Positions 26,965-34,682 of a stretch of DNA of 64,000 bases are shown here, in pieces. Numbering within the stretch: position 1 is the stretch's first letter; each line of letters starts with the position of its first letter. Source of the DNA: an uncultured Eubacterium sp. (GTDB lineage: Bacteria > Bacillota > Clostridia > Oscillospirales > CAG-272); NCBI GenBank assembly GCA_900544285.1, contig UQUT01000004.1:44657-108656 (forward strand), written 5' to 3'. The notes beneath the pieces are model-generated. The model ran no database searches. It was not told the DNA's origin and saw only the letters and a list, made by a program, of their open reading frames with translations. Made by a program: the position numbers and the translations under genes.

Positions 26965-26993
26965 AAAAGAAAAGCGGAGGCTTTCGCCCCCGC
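26965..26993 (-). terminator. Terminator of copA
   Basis: On the minus strand GCGGGGGC-GAAA-GCCTCCGC is followed by TTTTCTTTT, directly after the copA stop. Confidence 0.85.
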
Positions 26994-27004
26994 CAGAGTC
27001 TGTT

Positions 27005-27220
27005 TTATTTGCAGTCCGTAACCTTATACCCTGCGTCCGTAACCGCTTTTTTGAGTTCACCGCAGTCAACGTCATGAGAAAGAGTGACAGTCGCCGTCTT
27101 TTTCTCAAGATCAACCTCCGCCTTTTCAACTCCGTCGACAGCGGACAGCACCTGCTCGACTCTCGCCTTGCAATGACCGCACATCATTCCTTCAACCGTC
27201 AGCACCTTTACGATTTTCAT
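27005..27220 (-). CDS. copZ: Internal in-frame start: possible free CopZ-like copper chaperone
   Basis: Inside the copA frame, AAAGGAGG (GGAGG at 27233-27229) lies 8 bases before an ATG at 27220, an ideal initiation site. Translation from it would give a 71-residue protein beginning MKIVKVLTVEGMMCGHCKARVE, the size and form of CopZ, which carries Cu(I) to CopA. The reading frame is open from copA through to here, so both a fusion and a separate chaperone may be made from one gene. Production of the short form is inferred, not shown. Confidence 0.55.
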   Translation of the reverse strand: MKIVKVLTVEGMMCGHCKARVEQVLSAVDGVEKAEVDLEKKTATVTLSHDVDCGELKKAVTDAGYKVTDCK

Positions 27221-29551
27221 ATTGTTATCCTCCTTTTTGATATTGCACGCAGCCTCGCCGGAGATGAAATCCGGTATCGCCGCTTTTTTGTGTTCTCTGT
27301 CACGCCTTGCGTCATAAACGTTTACAAGATTGAGACGCAGGGCGTTTGTAACGACGCAGAAGCTCGAAAGGCTCATCGCCGCCGCGCCGATCATCGGGCT
27401 GAGCGCAAAGCCTATCGGAATCAGCACTCCCGCCGCTATCGGTATGCCGATGCAGTTATAGAAGAACGCCCAGAAAAGGTTTTCCTTGATATTCATAAGC
27501 GTTTTTCTCGAAAGCCTTATCGCCGCCGATACGTCGCAAAGCTCGTTTTTCATAAGAACTATATCCGCAGAATCTATCGCGACGTCCGTCCCCGCTCCGA
27601 CAGCTATTCCGACGTCCGCTCTTGTAAGCGCCGGCGCATCGTTTATTCCGTCGCCGACCATAGCGACGCTGCCGTGCTCGGAGAGCCTCTTTATGACGGC
27701 TTCCTTTTCATCGGGAAGCACGTCGCTTATTACGGCGTCAACCCCGACATTCTTTGCAACAGCCGTCGCCGTGCGCTTGTTATCGCCCGTCAGCATAACG
27801 GTCACAATGCCCATTTTCTTCAGCTCGGCGATCGCCTTTGCGCTGTCGGGCTTTACGGTATCCGCAACGGCTATTATGCCGAGAGGTTTTCCGTCAAAGG
27901 CAAAATAGAGCGGCGTTTTTCCTTCCGATGAGAGCTCCTCGCCCTTGCCGAAAAGATCGCCTGCGTCAATCCCGCTTTCCCGCATAAGCGCCGCATTTCC
28001 GCCGATAAGCGCTTTGCCGCCGACGTTGCCGCGGACTCCGTGTCCGGGAAGCGCGGAAAAGCCGTCAACCGTGTTGTAAGAAAGACCGTCCGCCTTTGCT
28101 CTTTCCGTTATCGCCTTTGCAAGCGGATGCTCGCTTTTTTCTTCCAGACTTGCCGCGGCGAGCAGAAGATCGTTTTCGCTTATGCCGCCTGCGGGGATTA
28201 TATCCGTCACGCGGGGCTTGCCCTCCGTAACCGTTCCCGTTTTGTCAAAGGCTATATATGAAATCTTCCCCGCCGCTTCAAGAGAAGCCGCGGTCTTGAA
28301 AAGGATACCGTTCTTTGCGCCCTTGCCGCTTCCCGCCATTATCGCTACGGGCGTTGCAAGCCCCAGCGCACACGGACAGCTGATGACGAGTACGCTTATC
28401 GCTCTCGCAAGCGCAAATGGTATTCCCTTGCCTGTTATCATCCATACTATAAACGTGACAGCGGCTATGCCGATGACAGTCGGAACGAAAATTCCGGAAA
28501 CCTTATCCGCGATTTTTGCGATCGGCGCCTTTGAAGCCGCCGCATTTTCAACCATTTCTATTATCTGCGAAAGAGCTGTGTCATTTCCGACTCCCGTCGC
28601 CTCACAGCGGAGAAATCCGCTCTGATTTATCGTCGCCGCGCTGACCTTTGACCCCGCAATCTTGTCGACGGGCAGGCTCTCGCCTGTCAGCGCCGCCTCG
28701 TTTACCGCACTTTCGCCTTCAAGCACTATACCGTCGCAGGGGATGCTCTCACCCGGACGAACGATAAATATATCGCCTTTGACCATATCATCCGCGGAGA
28801 TAACGGTTTCCTTTCCGTCACGGATGACGGTTGCCGTTTTCGGCGAAAGCTCCATAAGCGATTTTATTGCGCTCGTCGTTTTGCCCTTGCTGTGGGCTTC
28901 AAGCATTTTACCAACGGTTATCAGCGTCAGAATCATCGCCGCAGACTCAAAATACATGCCGTGCAGAAGCGAATGGAGCGCTTCCGCGTCGGTCGTCACG
29001 CACATTTTATAAAGCAACGCAAGGCTGTATATAAACGCTGCCGCACTCCCCATTGAAACAAGCGTGTCCATATTCGGTGCGCCGTGAAAAAGTCCCTTTG
29101 TGCCGCTGATAAAAAATTTCTGGTTTATTATCATAACAGCCGCCGTCAGCACCAGCTCCGTTACAGCGAGAACAAGGTGATTTTCCATAAACGCTGGAAG
29201 CCACCATCCCCACATAACGTGTCCCATTGATATATACATCAGCGGGACAAGCAGACACAGCGACGCTATAAGCCTGAAAAGCACCCTGCGGGCTTCCGCC
29301 CCGTCGTCAACCGGTTCCGCCCGTTTCTTTTTGCCGTCGGCGGAGAAAACGCTTGCCCCATAGCCCGCGGCAGAAACCGCAGAGCATATTTTTTCGTCCG
29401 TTGCGGGAGCGTCATAGGTGACGGTCATTGAGTTTGTCAGAAGACTGACAGAAACCTCTTTGACACCGTCTACCCCGCGTACCGCCTTTTCGACGTGAGC
29501 CGAGCATGCGGCACACGTCATTCCCGAAACGGAAAATTTTTTGTCTTGCAT
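27005..29551 (-). CDS. copA: Copper-exporting P1B-type ATPase with C-terminal CopZ-like domain
   Basis: An 848-residue heavy-metal P-type ATPase exporting Cu(I). An N-terminal HMA domain has GMTCAACSAHVEK (CxxC at 13-16). Membrane helices follow, with the Cu(I) motif CPC (ISCPCALGLATPVAIM), the TGES actuator loop (LTGESLP), the phosphorylation site DKTGTVTEGKP, a C-terminal nucleotide domain (MVGDGINDAPAL) and final helices (SSFCVVTNALRL). After a ~35-residue linker, a second HMA domain fills the last 71 residues (GMMCGHCKARVEQVL, CxxC at 791-794). That tail has its own ribosome binding site and ATG. TTGATA-17-TATAAT drives the gene. Confidence 0.93.
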   Translation of the reverse strand: MQDKKFSVSGMTCAACSAHVEKAVRGVDGVKEVSVSLLTNSMTVTYDAPATDEKICSAVSAAGYGASVFSADGKKKRAEPVDDGAEARRVLFRLIASLCLLVPLMYISMGHVMWGWWLPAFMENHLVLAVTELVLTAAVMIINQKFFISGTKGLFHGAPNMDTLVSMGSAAAFIYSLALLYKMCVTTDAEALHSLLHGMYFESAAMILTLITVGKMLEAHSKGKTTSAIKSLMELSPKTATVIRDGKETVISADDMVKGDIFIVRPGESIPCDGIVLEGESAVNEAALTGESLPVDKIAGSKVSAATINQSGFLRCEATGVGNDTALSQIIEMVENAAASKAPIAKIADKVSGIFVPTVIGIAAVTFIVWMITGKGIPFALARAISVLVISCPCALGLATPVAIMAGSGKGAKNGILFKTAASLEAAGKISYIAFDKTGTVTEGKPRVTDIIPAGGISENDLLLAAASLEEKSEHPLAKAITERAKADGLSYNTVDGFSALPGHGVRGNVGGKALIGGNAALMRESGIDAGDLFGKGEELSSEGKTPLYFAFDGKPLGIIAVADTVKPDSAKAIAELKKMGIVTVMLTGDNKRTATAVAKNVGVDAVISDVLPDEKEAVIKRLSEHGSVAMVGDGINDAPALTRADVGIAVGAGTDVAIDSADIVLMKNELCDVSAAIRLSRKTLMNIKENLFWAFFYNCIGIPIAAGVLIPIGFALSPMIGAAAMSLSSFCVVTNALRLNLVNVYDARRDREHKKAAIPDFISGEAACNIKKEDNNMKIVKVLTVEGMMCGHCKARVEQVLSAVDGVEKAEVDLEKKTATVTLSHDVDCGELKKAVTDAGYKVTDCK

Positions 29552-29588
29552 AATACCATCCTTTCCTTTTTAGTTTGAATTCAAGGTT

Positions 29589-29617
29589 ATTATATACCCC
29601 GATTTTTTATTTATCAA
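29589..29617 (-). promoter_or_regulatory. Promoter of copA
   Basis: On the minus strand TTGATA (29617-29612) and TATAAT (29594-29589) are separated by 17 bases. The spacer ends GGGGTA; TATACCCC resembles one half of a CsoR-type operator, but no second half is evident. Confidence 0.75.
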
Positions 29618-29652
29618 TAGAAAATGTTACAAAAACAGAAAATTTACATTTT

Positions 29653-29670
29653 CGCACCGAAATCGGTGCG
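29653..29670. promoter_or_regulatory. 18-bp palindrome between divergent copA and nfnA
   Basis: CGCACCGA-AA-TCGGTGCG is a perfect 8+2+8 repeat. It lies 36 bases upstream of the copA -35 element and 47 bases upstream of the nfnA -35 element, so it could be an operator for either gene. The repressor is unknown. Confidence 0.45.
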
Positions 29671-29716
29671 GGCAATCAAAAAAATATCTTCATTGCGATT
29701 TGAACGCATTGCCGAC

Positions 29717-29745
29717 TTGAATTTTTCCGCATAATATGGTATATT
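29717..29745 (+). promoter_or_regulatory. Promoter of nfnAB
   Basis: TTGAAT (29717-29722) and TATATT (29740-29745) are separated by 17 bases, 31 bases before the nfnA start. Confidence 0.65.
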
Positions 29746-29775
29746 ACTTTTATAATTCCTTTCCGGAGGATAAAA

Positions 29776-30624
29776 ATGTATAAAATAATTTCAAAGACCG
29801 CGCTTTGCGACGCGGTTATAAAGATGGAAATCGAAGCTCCGCTTGTTGCAAGGAAAGCCGAGGCGGGACAGTTTATAATTCTGCGCGTAAATGACGACGG
29901 CGAGCGCATCCCGCTGACAATTGCCGATTTTGACCGCGAAAGCGGCTCTGTAACAATTATTTTTCAGACAGTCGGCGCAACGACAAGACTTCTTGCGGCT
30001 AAAAACGCAGGCGAATATATTTCCGATTTTGTCGGTCCTCTCGGCAAAGCGACGGAAACGGAAGGACTTCGGAAGGTGGCTGTCATCGGGGGCGGCGTCG
30101 GAAGCGCAATCGCCCTGCCGATTGCAAAAAAACTGCACAAGTCCGGCGCGACGGTACACAGTATCGTCGGCTTCCGCTCGGAAAGCCTCGTGATACTCAG
30201 AGACGAATTCGCCTCCGCAAGCGACGCATTTTTCCTGATGACGGACGACGGCTCCGCCGGCGAAAAGGGGCTTGTGACGGATAAGCTCCGCGCCCTCACA
30301 GAGTCCGGCGAAAAATATGATGAAGTCATTGCCATAGGTCCGCTTATGATGATGAAATTCGTCTGCAAACTGACAAAAGAATTCGGCATAAAGACTGTTG
30401 TCAGTATGAACCCGATAATGATAGACGGAACGGGAATGTGCGGCGGATGTCGGTTGACGGTCGGCGGAAAAACCGTTTTCGCCTGCGTCGACGGTCCCGA
30501 TTTTGACGGTCATCTCGTCGACTTCGACGAGGTAATAAAGCGGAATTCGATGTATCGCGATTTTGAAAAGCGGTGCGATGAAAAGGTTTGCAATCTTCTG
30601 AAAAGAGGTGAGGACAATGGCTGA
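29776..30624 (+). CDS. nfnA: NfnA-type subunit (FAD/NAD-binding, ferredoxin-NADP reductase-like)
   Basis: A 282-residue protein of the ferredoxin-NADP reductase / dihydroorotate dehydrogenase electron-transfer family. It has an FAD-binding barrel (ERIPLTIADFD), an NAD-binding motif (VAVIGGGVGSAIALPIAKKL) and a C-terminal 2Fe-2S Cys cluster in GTGMCGGCRLTVGG, followed by ACVDGPDFDGH. Paired with the flavoprotein encoded next, it fits NfnAB, the electron-bifurcating NADH-dependent reduced ferredoxin:NADP+ oxidoreductase of clostridia. GGAGG precedes the ATG, and the end overlaps nfnB by 8 bases. Annotation as a sulfide dehydrogenase or glutamate synthase subunit reflects the same family. Confidence 0.85.
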   Translation: MYKIISKTALCDAVIKMEIEAPLVARKAEAGQFIILRVNDDGERIPLTIADFDRESGSVTIIFQTVGATTRLLAAKNAGEYISDFVGPLGKATETEGLRKVAVIGGGVGSAIALPIAKKLHKSGATVHSIVGFRSESLVILRDEFASASDAFFLMTDDGSAGEKGLVTDKLRALTESGEKYDEVIAIGPLMMMKFVCKLTKEFGIKTVVSMNPIMIDGTGMCGGCRLTVGGKTVFACVDGPDFDGHLVDFDEVIKRNSMYRDFEKRCDEKVCNLLKRGEDNG

Positions 30625-32002
30625 TATGTCACAAAAGCAAAACAGAATGGCAGAGCAGGAGCCGAACGTCCGCAATAAGAATTTTTCGGAGGTTGCTCTC
30701 GGATATACGGAGGAACAGGCGATAGCGGAAGCGAGGCGTTGTCTCGGCTGCAAAACAAAGCCCTGCACACGCGGTTGCCCCGTCGGGATAGATATCCCGT
30801 CATTTATCGCGAATGTCGCTCAGGGCGACTTTGACGGCGCGTATGAGGTGATTTCAAGGTCAAGCTCGCTCCCCGCGGTCTGCGGCAGAGTATGTCCTCA
30901 GGAAACCCAATGCGAGCAGCACTGCGTGCGCGGCGCAAAGGGAGAGCCCGTTGCAATCGGCAAGCTGGAACGCTTTGTCGCCGACAGACACGCCGAAAAA
31001 GCGGAGAGCGCACCTGTGCCTGCGTCAAACGGTCATAAGGTCGCCGTTGTCGGCTCCGGTCCCGCAGGACTTTCGTGCGCCGGCACACTTGCGAAAATGG
31101 GATATAAGGTCACGATTTTTGAAGCGCTTCACACCGCAGGCGGCGTGCTTGTTTACGGTATTCCCGAATTTCGTCTGCCGAAGAGCATAGTCAGAAAAGA
31201 AACCGACGGCTTGCGCGCGCTGGGCGTCGAAATTATGACAAATACCGTAATCGGCAAAACGCTCACGGTGGACGAATTATTTGACGACTTCGGTTTTGAA
31301 GCCGTATTCATAGGCTCCGGCGCGGGTCTTCCCCGCTTTATGAACATACCGGGGGAAAACCTTAAAGGCGTTTACTCCGCAAACGAATTTCTGACGAGAA
31401 TTAACCTTATGGGCGCATACAAGTCCGACTCCGCGACCCCCGTTTTCACGGGAAAGAGGGTTTTCGTTTCCGGAGGAGGCAACGTCGCCATGGACGCCGC
31501 AAGGTGTGCAAAACGACTCGGCGCAGAGGTTACGATAGTTTATCGCAGGACGGAAAATGAGCTTCCCGCAAGAAAAGAGGAGGTTCATCACGCAAAGGAG
31601 GAGGGCATTGACTTTCTTATGCTCTGCACGCCGGTTGCAATCTCCGGCGACGAGGACGGGGACGTCTGCTCCGTCACTCTTCAGAAAATGAGACTCGGCG
31701 AGCCGGACAAAAGCGGACGCGCAAGCCCCGTGCCGATTGAGGGCAGCGAATATTCCATCCCCGCCGACTGCGTCATCATCGCAATCGGCACTTCGCCCAA
31801 CCCCATGATTAAAAATACAACGGAAAGCCTTGAAACAGACCGCAGAGGCTGTATCGTGGCGGATGAAAACGGCAAAACGACCCGCGAGGGCGTTTTTGCG
31901 GGCGGTGACGCCGTGACCGGAGCGGCAACCGTAATTCTCGCCATGGGTGCGGGAAAAACCGCCGCTCACGCGATTGACGAATATATAAAAAGCAAGTCAT
32001 AA
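30617..32002 (+). CDS. nfnB: NfnB-type subunit (glutamate synthase small-chain-like flavoprotein)
   Basis: A 461-residue iron-sulfur flavoprotein. Cys motifs for 4Fe-4S clusters lie at the N-terminus (CLGCKTKPCTRGCP; CGRVCPQETQCEQHC), followed by an FAD-binding GxGxxG (VAVVGSGPAGLSCAGTLA), an NADPH-binding site (VFVSGGGNVAMDAARCAKRL) and the C-terminal GGDAVTGAATVILAMGAGK. In NfnAB this subunit carries the bifurcating FAD. The ATG at 30617 is chosen because AGAGGTGAGG lies upstream and it overlaps nfnA. A terminator follows. Confidence 0.88.
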   Translation: MADMSQKQNRMAEQEPNVRNKNFSEVALGYTEEQAIAEARRCLGCKTKPCTRGCPVGIDIPSFIANVAQGDFDGAYEVISRSSSLPAVCGRVCPQETQCEQHCVRGAKGEPVAIGKLERFVADRHAEKAESAPVPASNGHKVAVVGSGPAGLSCAGTLAKMGYKVTIFEALHTAGGVLVYGIPEFRLPKSIVRKETDGLRALGVEIMTNTVIGKTLTVDELFDDFGFEAVFIGSGAGLPRFMNIPGENLKGVYSANEFLTRINLMGAYKSDSATPVFTGKRVFVSGGGNVAMDAARCAKRLGAEVTIVYRRTENELPARKEEVHHAKEEGIDFLMLCTPVAISGDEDGDVCSVTLQKMRLGEPDKSGRASPVPIEGSEYSIPADCVIIAIGTSPNPMIKNTTESLETDRRGCIVADENGKTTREGVFAGGDAVTGAATVILAMGAGKTAAHAIDEYIKSKS

Positions 32003-32018
32003 CTGAATTTTTCAAAAC

Positions 32019-32052
32019 AAAAATACCGCTCCGACCGGAGCGGTATTTTTTA
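32019..32052. terminator. Terminator shared by nfnB (+) and the convergent minus unit
   Basis: A 14-bp stem, AAAAATACCGCTCC with GGAGCGGTATTTTT around GACC, has T runs in both directions. Confidence 0.9.
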
Positions 32053-32062
32053 TAAGATAAAA

Positions 32063-32374
32063 TTATTCGGCTTCTTCGTCGCGGGCGAAAAGGTCGCCTT
32101 CGTCGATGTCGCAGTCTTCCTGATCTTCGGGTTCTTCGCCGCAGCAATCCTCGCAGTTCGGGTCGCCGCAACCGCATTCGTCGGAAAGAAGCTCCGCGCT
32201 CTTGCTTTCAAACTGCATAAACGAGCCGATCACTCCGGAAATAACGCCAAGCCCGAGGAAGAAACCGCCAAGCTCCTTTTTCTTCTTCGCAAACATTATC
32301 ACGGATGTGATAAGCGATACAAAGGAGCCAATGGCCATTACAAAGCCTGCCAGAAATTTTTTGTTTTTCATCAT
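32063..32374 (-). CDS. Small membrane protein with acidic Cys-rich tail
   Basis: A 103-residue protein of unknown function. It has two hydrophobic segments (about 8-28 and 36-52), then an acidic tail with five cysteines spaced CGCGDPNCEDCC, which could bind a metal or iron-sulfur cluster. It follows prfB after 30 bases with a GGGAG ribosome binding site, so it is probably the last gene of the unit. Closely similar proteins are not known to me. Confidence 0.55.
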   Translation of the reverse strand: MMKNKKFLAGFVMAIGSFVSLITSVIMFAKKKKELGGFFLGLGVISGVIGSFMQFESKSAELLSDECGCGDPNCEDCCGEEPEDQEDCDIDEGDLFARDEEAE

Positions 32375-32404
32375 GATGAAAATCTCCCTTCAAAATAATT
32401 ATTT

Positions 32405-33508
32405 TCACGCTATACTTTTGAGGTATGCGTTTATGAACTCATCGATTTCGCCGTCCATAACAGCGTTTATGTCACCGTCCTCAAAGCCGGTGCGGTTGTC
32501 TTTTGCAAGTGTGTAAGGCATAAATACGTACGAGCGTATCTGCGAGCCCCATTCGATATTCGATTTATCGCCGCGGATATCGTCAATCTTTTCAAGATTT
32601 TCACGGCGTTTTATCTCCGCAAGCTTTGAACGGAGCATTTTCATCGCCGTTTCCTTGTTCTGGAGCTGACTGCGCTCTGTCTGACAGCCGACAACGATTC
32701 CCGTCGGCTTATGAACAATTCTTATTGCGGAGTCTGTTTTGTTGATGTGCTGACCGCCTGCTCCGCTTGAACGGTGCGCCGTGACCTCAATATCCTCGGG
32801 CTTTATGACAATGCTGTCGTCATCGTCCATTTCGGGCGTAACCTCAACGGAGGCAAACGACGTGTGTCTTCTGCCCGAAGCATCAAACGGAGAAATGCGC
32901 ACAAGGCGATGTACCCCGTTTTCGCTTTTCATATAGCCATAGGCATTTGTGCCTTCGATAAGTATCGTTGCGCTTTTCAGTCCGGCTTCGTCTCCGTCAA
33001 GCCAGTCAAGCAGCTTTACGGTATAGCCGTGACGCTCTGCCCAGCGGGTATACATTCTGTAAAGCATGGAAGCCCAGTCCTGCGCCTCCGTGCCGCCTGC
33101 GCCCGGATGGAACGAGAGGATTGCGTTGTTTCTGTCATAGGGACCGGAAAGCAAGGTTTCGATATTCATCGATTCTATGCTCTTTTCAAGATCTTTTACC
33201 TCGGAGTCAACCTCGTCGCAGACACTTTCATCATTTTCCTCAATACCCATTTCGGCAAGAGTGAGCGAGTCTTCAATGCGACGGCAGAGCTTTTCATATG
33301 CCTCGATTTTGTCCTTTGTCCTTTTCAGCTCCTGCAGTGTCGCACCGGATTTCTCCTGGTCATCCCAGAAGTTTGCCTCAAATGTCTTCTCCTCGAGCGC
33401 CTTTGCGCTCTCGCGGAGTTTGTCTATTTTAAGGGCGGAGCCAAGCTCTTTGACGTCCTCCTCCAGACCCTGCAATTTGTATTTTGCTTCTTCAAGTCTT
33501 ATTATCAT
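32405..33508 (-). CDS. prfB: Peptide chain release factor 2
   Basis: A 367-residue release factor for UGA and UAA codons. It contains the GGQ catalytic loop (SSGAGGQHINKTDSAIRIVH), the SPF anticodon-like motif (ISPFDASGRRHTSF) and the family segment HPGAGGTEAQDWASML. The reading frame is continuous from the ATG at 33508: the programmed +1 frameshift near codon 25, common in prfB, is absent, and the equivalent site reads CTT AAA ATA GAC. It has its own promoter (33577-33549). Confidence 0.94.
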   Translation of the reverse strand: MIIRLEEAKYKLQGLEEDVKELGSALKIDKLRESAKALEEKTFEANFWDDQEKSGATLQELKRTKDKIEAYEKLCRRIEDSLTLAEMGIEENDESVCDEVDSEVKDLEKSIESMNIETLLSGPYDRNNAILSFHPGAGGTEAQDWASMLYRMYTRWAERHGYTVKLLDWLDGDEAGLKSATILIEGTNAYGYMKSENGVHRLVRISPFDASGRRHTSFASVEVTPEMDDDDSIVIKPEDIEVTAHRSSGAGGQHINKTDSAIRIVHKPTGIVVGCQTERSQLQNKETAMKMLRSKLAEIKRRENLEKIDDIRGDKSNIEWGSQIRSYVFMPYTLAKDNRTGFEDGDINAVMDGEIDEFINAYLKSIA

Positions 33509-33548
33509 TTTGTTACGTCCTTCCGCCGATATCGGCTTTCATGTTTAT

Positions 33549-33577
33549 ATTATATCAAAAAGCAATCCGTTTGTAAA
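33549..33577 (-). promoter_or_regulatory. Promoter of prfB
   Basis: On the minus strand TTTACA (33577-33572) and TATAAT (33554-33549) are separated by 17 bases. The leader contains the 12-bp palindrome GCCGATATCGGC at 33525-33536. Confidence 0.7.
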
Positions 33578-33580
33578 CCG

Positions 33581-33961
33581 CTATTTTTTATTTTTACACG
33601 GGTCTGCAAAAAATGCGGAAAGATCCATATATAATTTGCCGTCCTTTTCCGAAAAACCGAGCGAGCGGACGAACTCCGTGTCCCCGCCGCCGTAATACGC
33701 GTCATGTGCGCCGACGCTGTCTATAAAGTTTTCAACGCCTCTGCCGAGAATAAACATCGCCTCATCATCAAACGTTCCCTTAACGGGCGCAAACTCGCTT
33801 ATATAACCCGCCCCGCCCTCTATGATAAACTGGCTGACGCCGAGCGGAACCTCATTTTCATATGCGCCGTATGCCATGTGAGTTTCCTTATATTCGACTC
33901 CGCACAGCGAGCACATTCTTTCCTGCTCCGATTTTTCTCTTATGGGCTTGATTTTCAGCAT
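33581..33961 (-). CDS. Small GNAT-like protein of unknown function
   Basis: A 126-residue cytosolic protein. The pattern from about residue 37 (PLGVSQFIIEGGAGYISEFAPV, then ILGRGVENFIDSVGAHDAYYGG) resembles a reduced acetyltransferase (GNAT) core, but a clear acetyl-CoA P-loop (Q/RxxGxG/A) is missing. A CxxC (CSLC) lies near the N-terminus. Its ATG is adjacent to the rluB stop, with AGAGGTGAAATG as ribosome binding site, so it is the last gene of the long lon-to-rluB unit. Function unknown. Confidence 0.45.
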   Translation of the reverse strand: MLKIKPIREKSEQERMCSLCGVEYKETHMAYGAYENEVPLGVSQFIIEGGAGYISEFAPVKGTFDDEAMFILGRGVENFIDSVGAHDAYYGGGDTEFVRSLGFSEKDGKLYMDLSAFFADPCKNKK

Positions 33962-34678
33962 TCATTTCACCTCTTTCAGCTTGTCCACCTGAGCGCGGTC
34001 AAGCATTCTCCATTTGCCCGTCTGAAGTTCGCCAAGCTTTATTTCGCCTATCGAAACGCGGCGCAGCTCCGTAACTTCGAGCAAACATTTATCGCACATT
34101 TTTCTTATCTGTCTGTTTCTGCCCTCGAAAAGCCTTATCGAAAGCGACGTTATCCCGTCGGTCTCGCCCAGCCTTTTCACCTCTGCGGGCTTTGTTATGT
34201 AACCGTCCATATTGAACGGGCGGCGCAGTCTCTCAATTGTTTTTTCGTCGACCGTGCCCCGCACCTTCACATTATAGACCTTCGGTTTATGATATTTCGG
34301 ATGAGTGAGCATATTCGCAAGCTCGCCGTCGTTTGTGAGAAGAAGAAGCCCTTCGGAATCCCTGTCCAGCCTGCCGATCGGATAAACCCGCACGCCGACG
34401 TCGGAAACAAGGTCGGCAACGCACTTTCTGCCCCGCTCGTCCTCCATGGTCGTGACATAGCCTCTCGGCTTGTTGAGCATTATGCAAATCTTCCTGACCT
34501 CGCCGCCGGTGGGCTTTCCTTTATATAAGATGACATCGCTCTCCGGGTCAATCTTCTCCCCGAGCACCGCTTTTCTGCCGTTTACCGTGACCCTTCCCGC
34601 AGAGATTTCCTCGTCCGCCGTCCGGCGCGACATTATCCCCTGCTCGGAAAGGTATTTTGAAATTCTTATCTTTTCCAC
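33962..34678 (-). CDS. rluB: 23S rRNA pseudouridine synthase, RluB/RsuA family
   Basis: This protein carries an N-terminal S4 RNA-binding domain (RISKYLSEQGIMSRRTADEEISAGRVTVNG) followed by the RsuA-type pseudouridine synthase domain, with the catalytic aspartate in YPIGRLDRDSEGLLLLTNDGEL and the C-terminal EGRNRQIRKM. RluB modifies U2605 of 23S rRNA in E. coli; RsuA-type specificity for 16S rRNA cannot be excluded. The GTG at 34678 gives the usual short N-terminus (EKIRISKYL); a TTG at 34693 overlapping dacF is the alternative. Confidence 0.9.
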   Translation of the reverse strand: MEKIRISKYLSEQGIMSRRTADEEISAGRVTVNGRKAVLGEKIDPESDVILYKGKPTGGEVRKICIMLNKPRGYVTTMEDERGRKCVADLVSDVGVRVYPIGRLDRDSEGLLLLTNDGELANMLTHPKYHKPKVYNVKVRGTVDEKTIERLRRPFNMDGYITKPAEVKRLGETDGITSLSIRLFEGRNRQIRKMCDKCLLEVTELRRVSIGEIKLGELQTGKWRMLDRAQVDKLKEVK

Positions 34679-34682
34679 TGTA

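Noticed and set aside
26885..27931. 348-codon open frame on the plus strand opposite copA
   Set aside because: It is antisense to the conserved P-type ATPase, is rich in Arg/His/Tyr as expected for a shadow, and has no promoter or ribosome binding site.
29791..30768. 325-codon open frame on the minus strand opposite nfnA
   Set aside because: It is a shadow of the conserved NfnA/NfnB coding sequence.
33525..33536. 12-bp palindrome GCCGATATCGGC in the prfB leader as an operator
   Set aside because: It is a perfect palindrome, but short, with no promoter overlap and a related word (CCCGATATCGG) in the leader of the ABC exporter; too weak to call a regulatory site.
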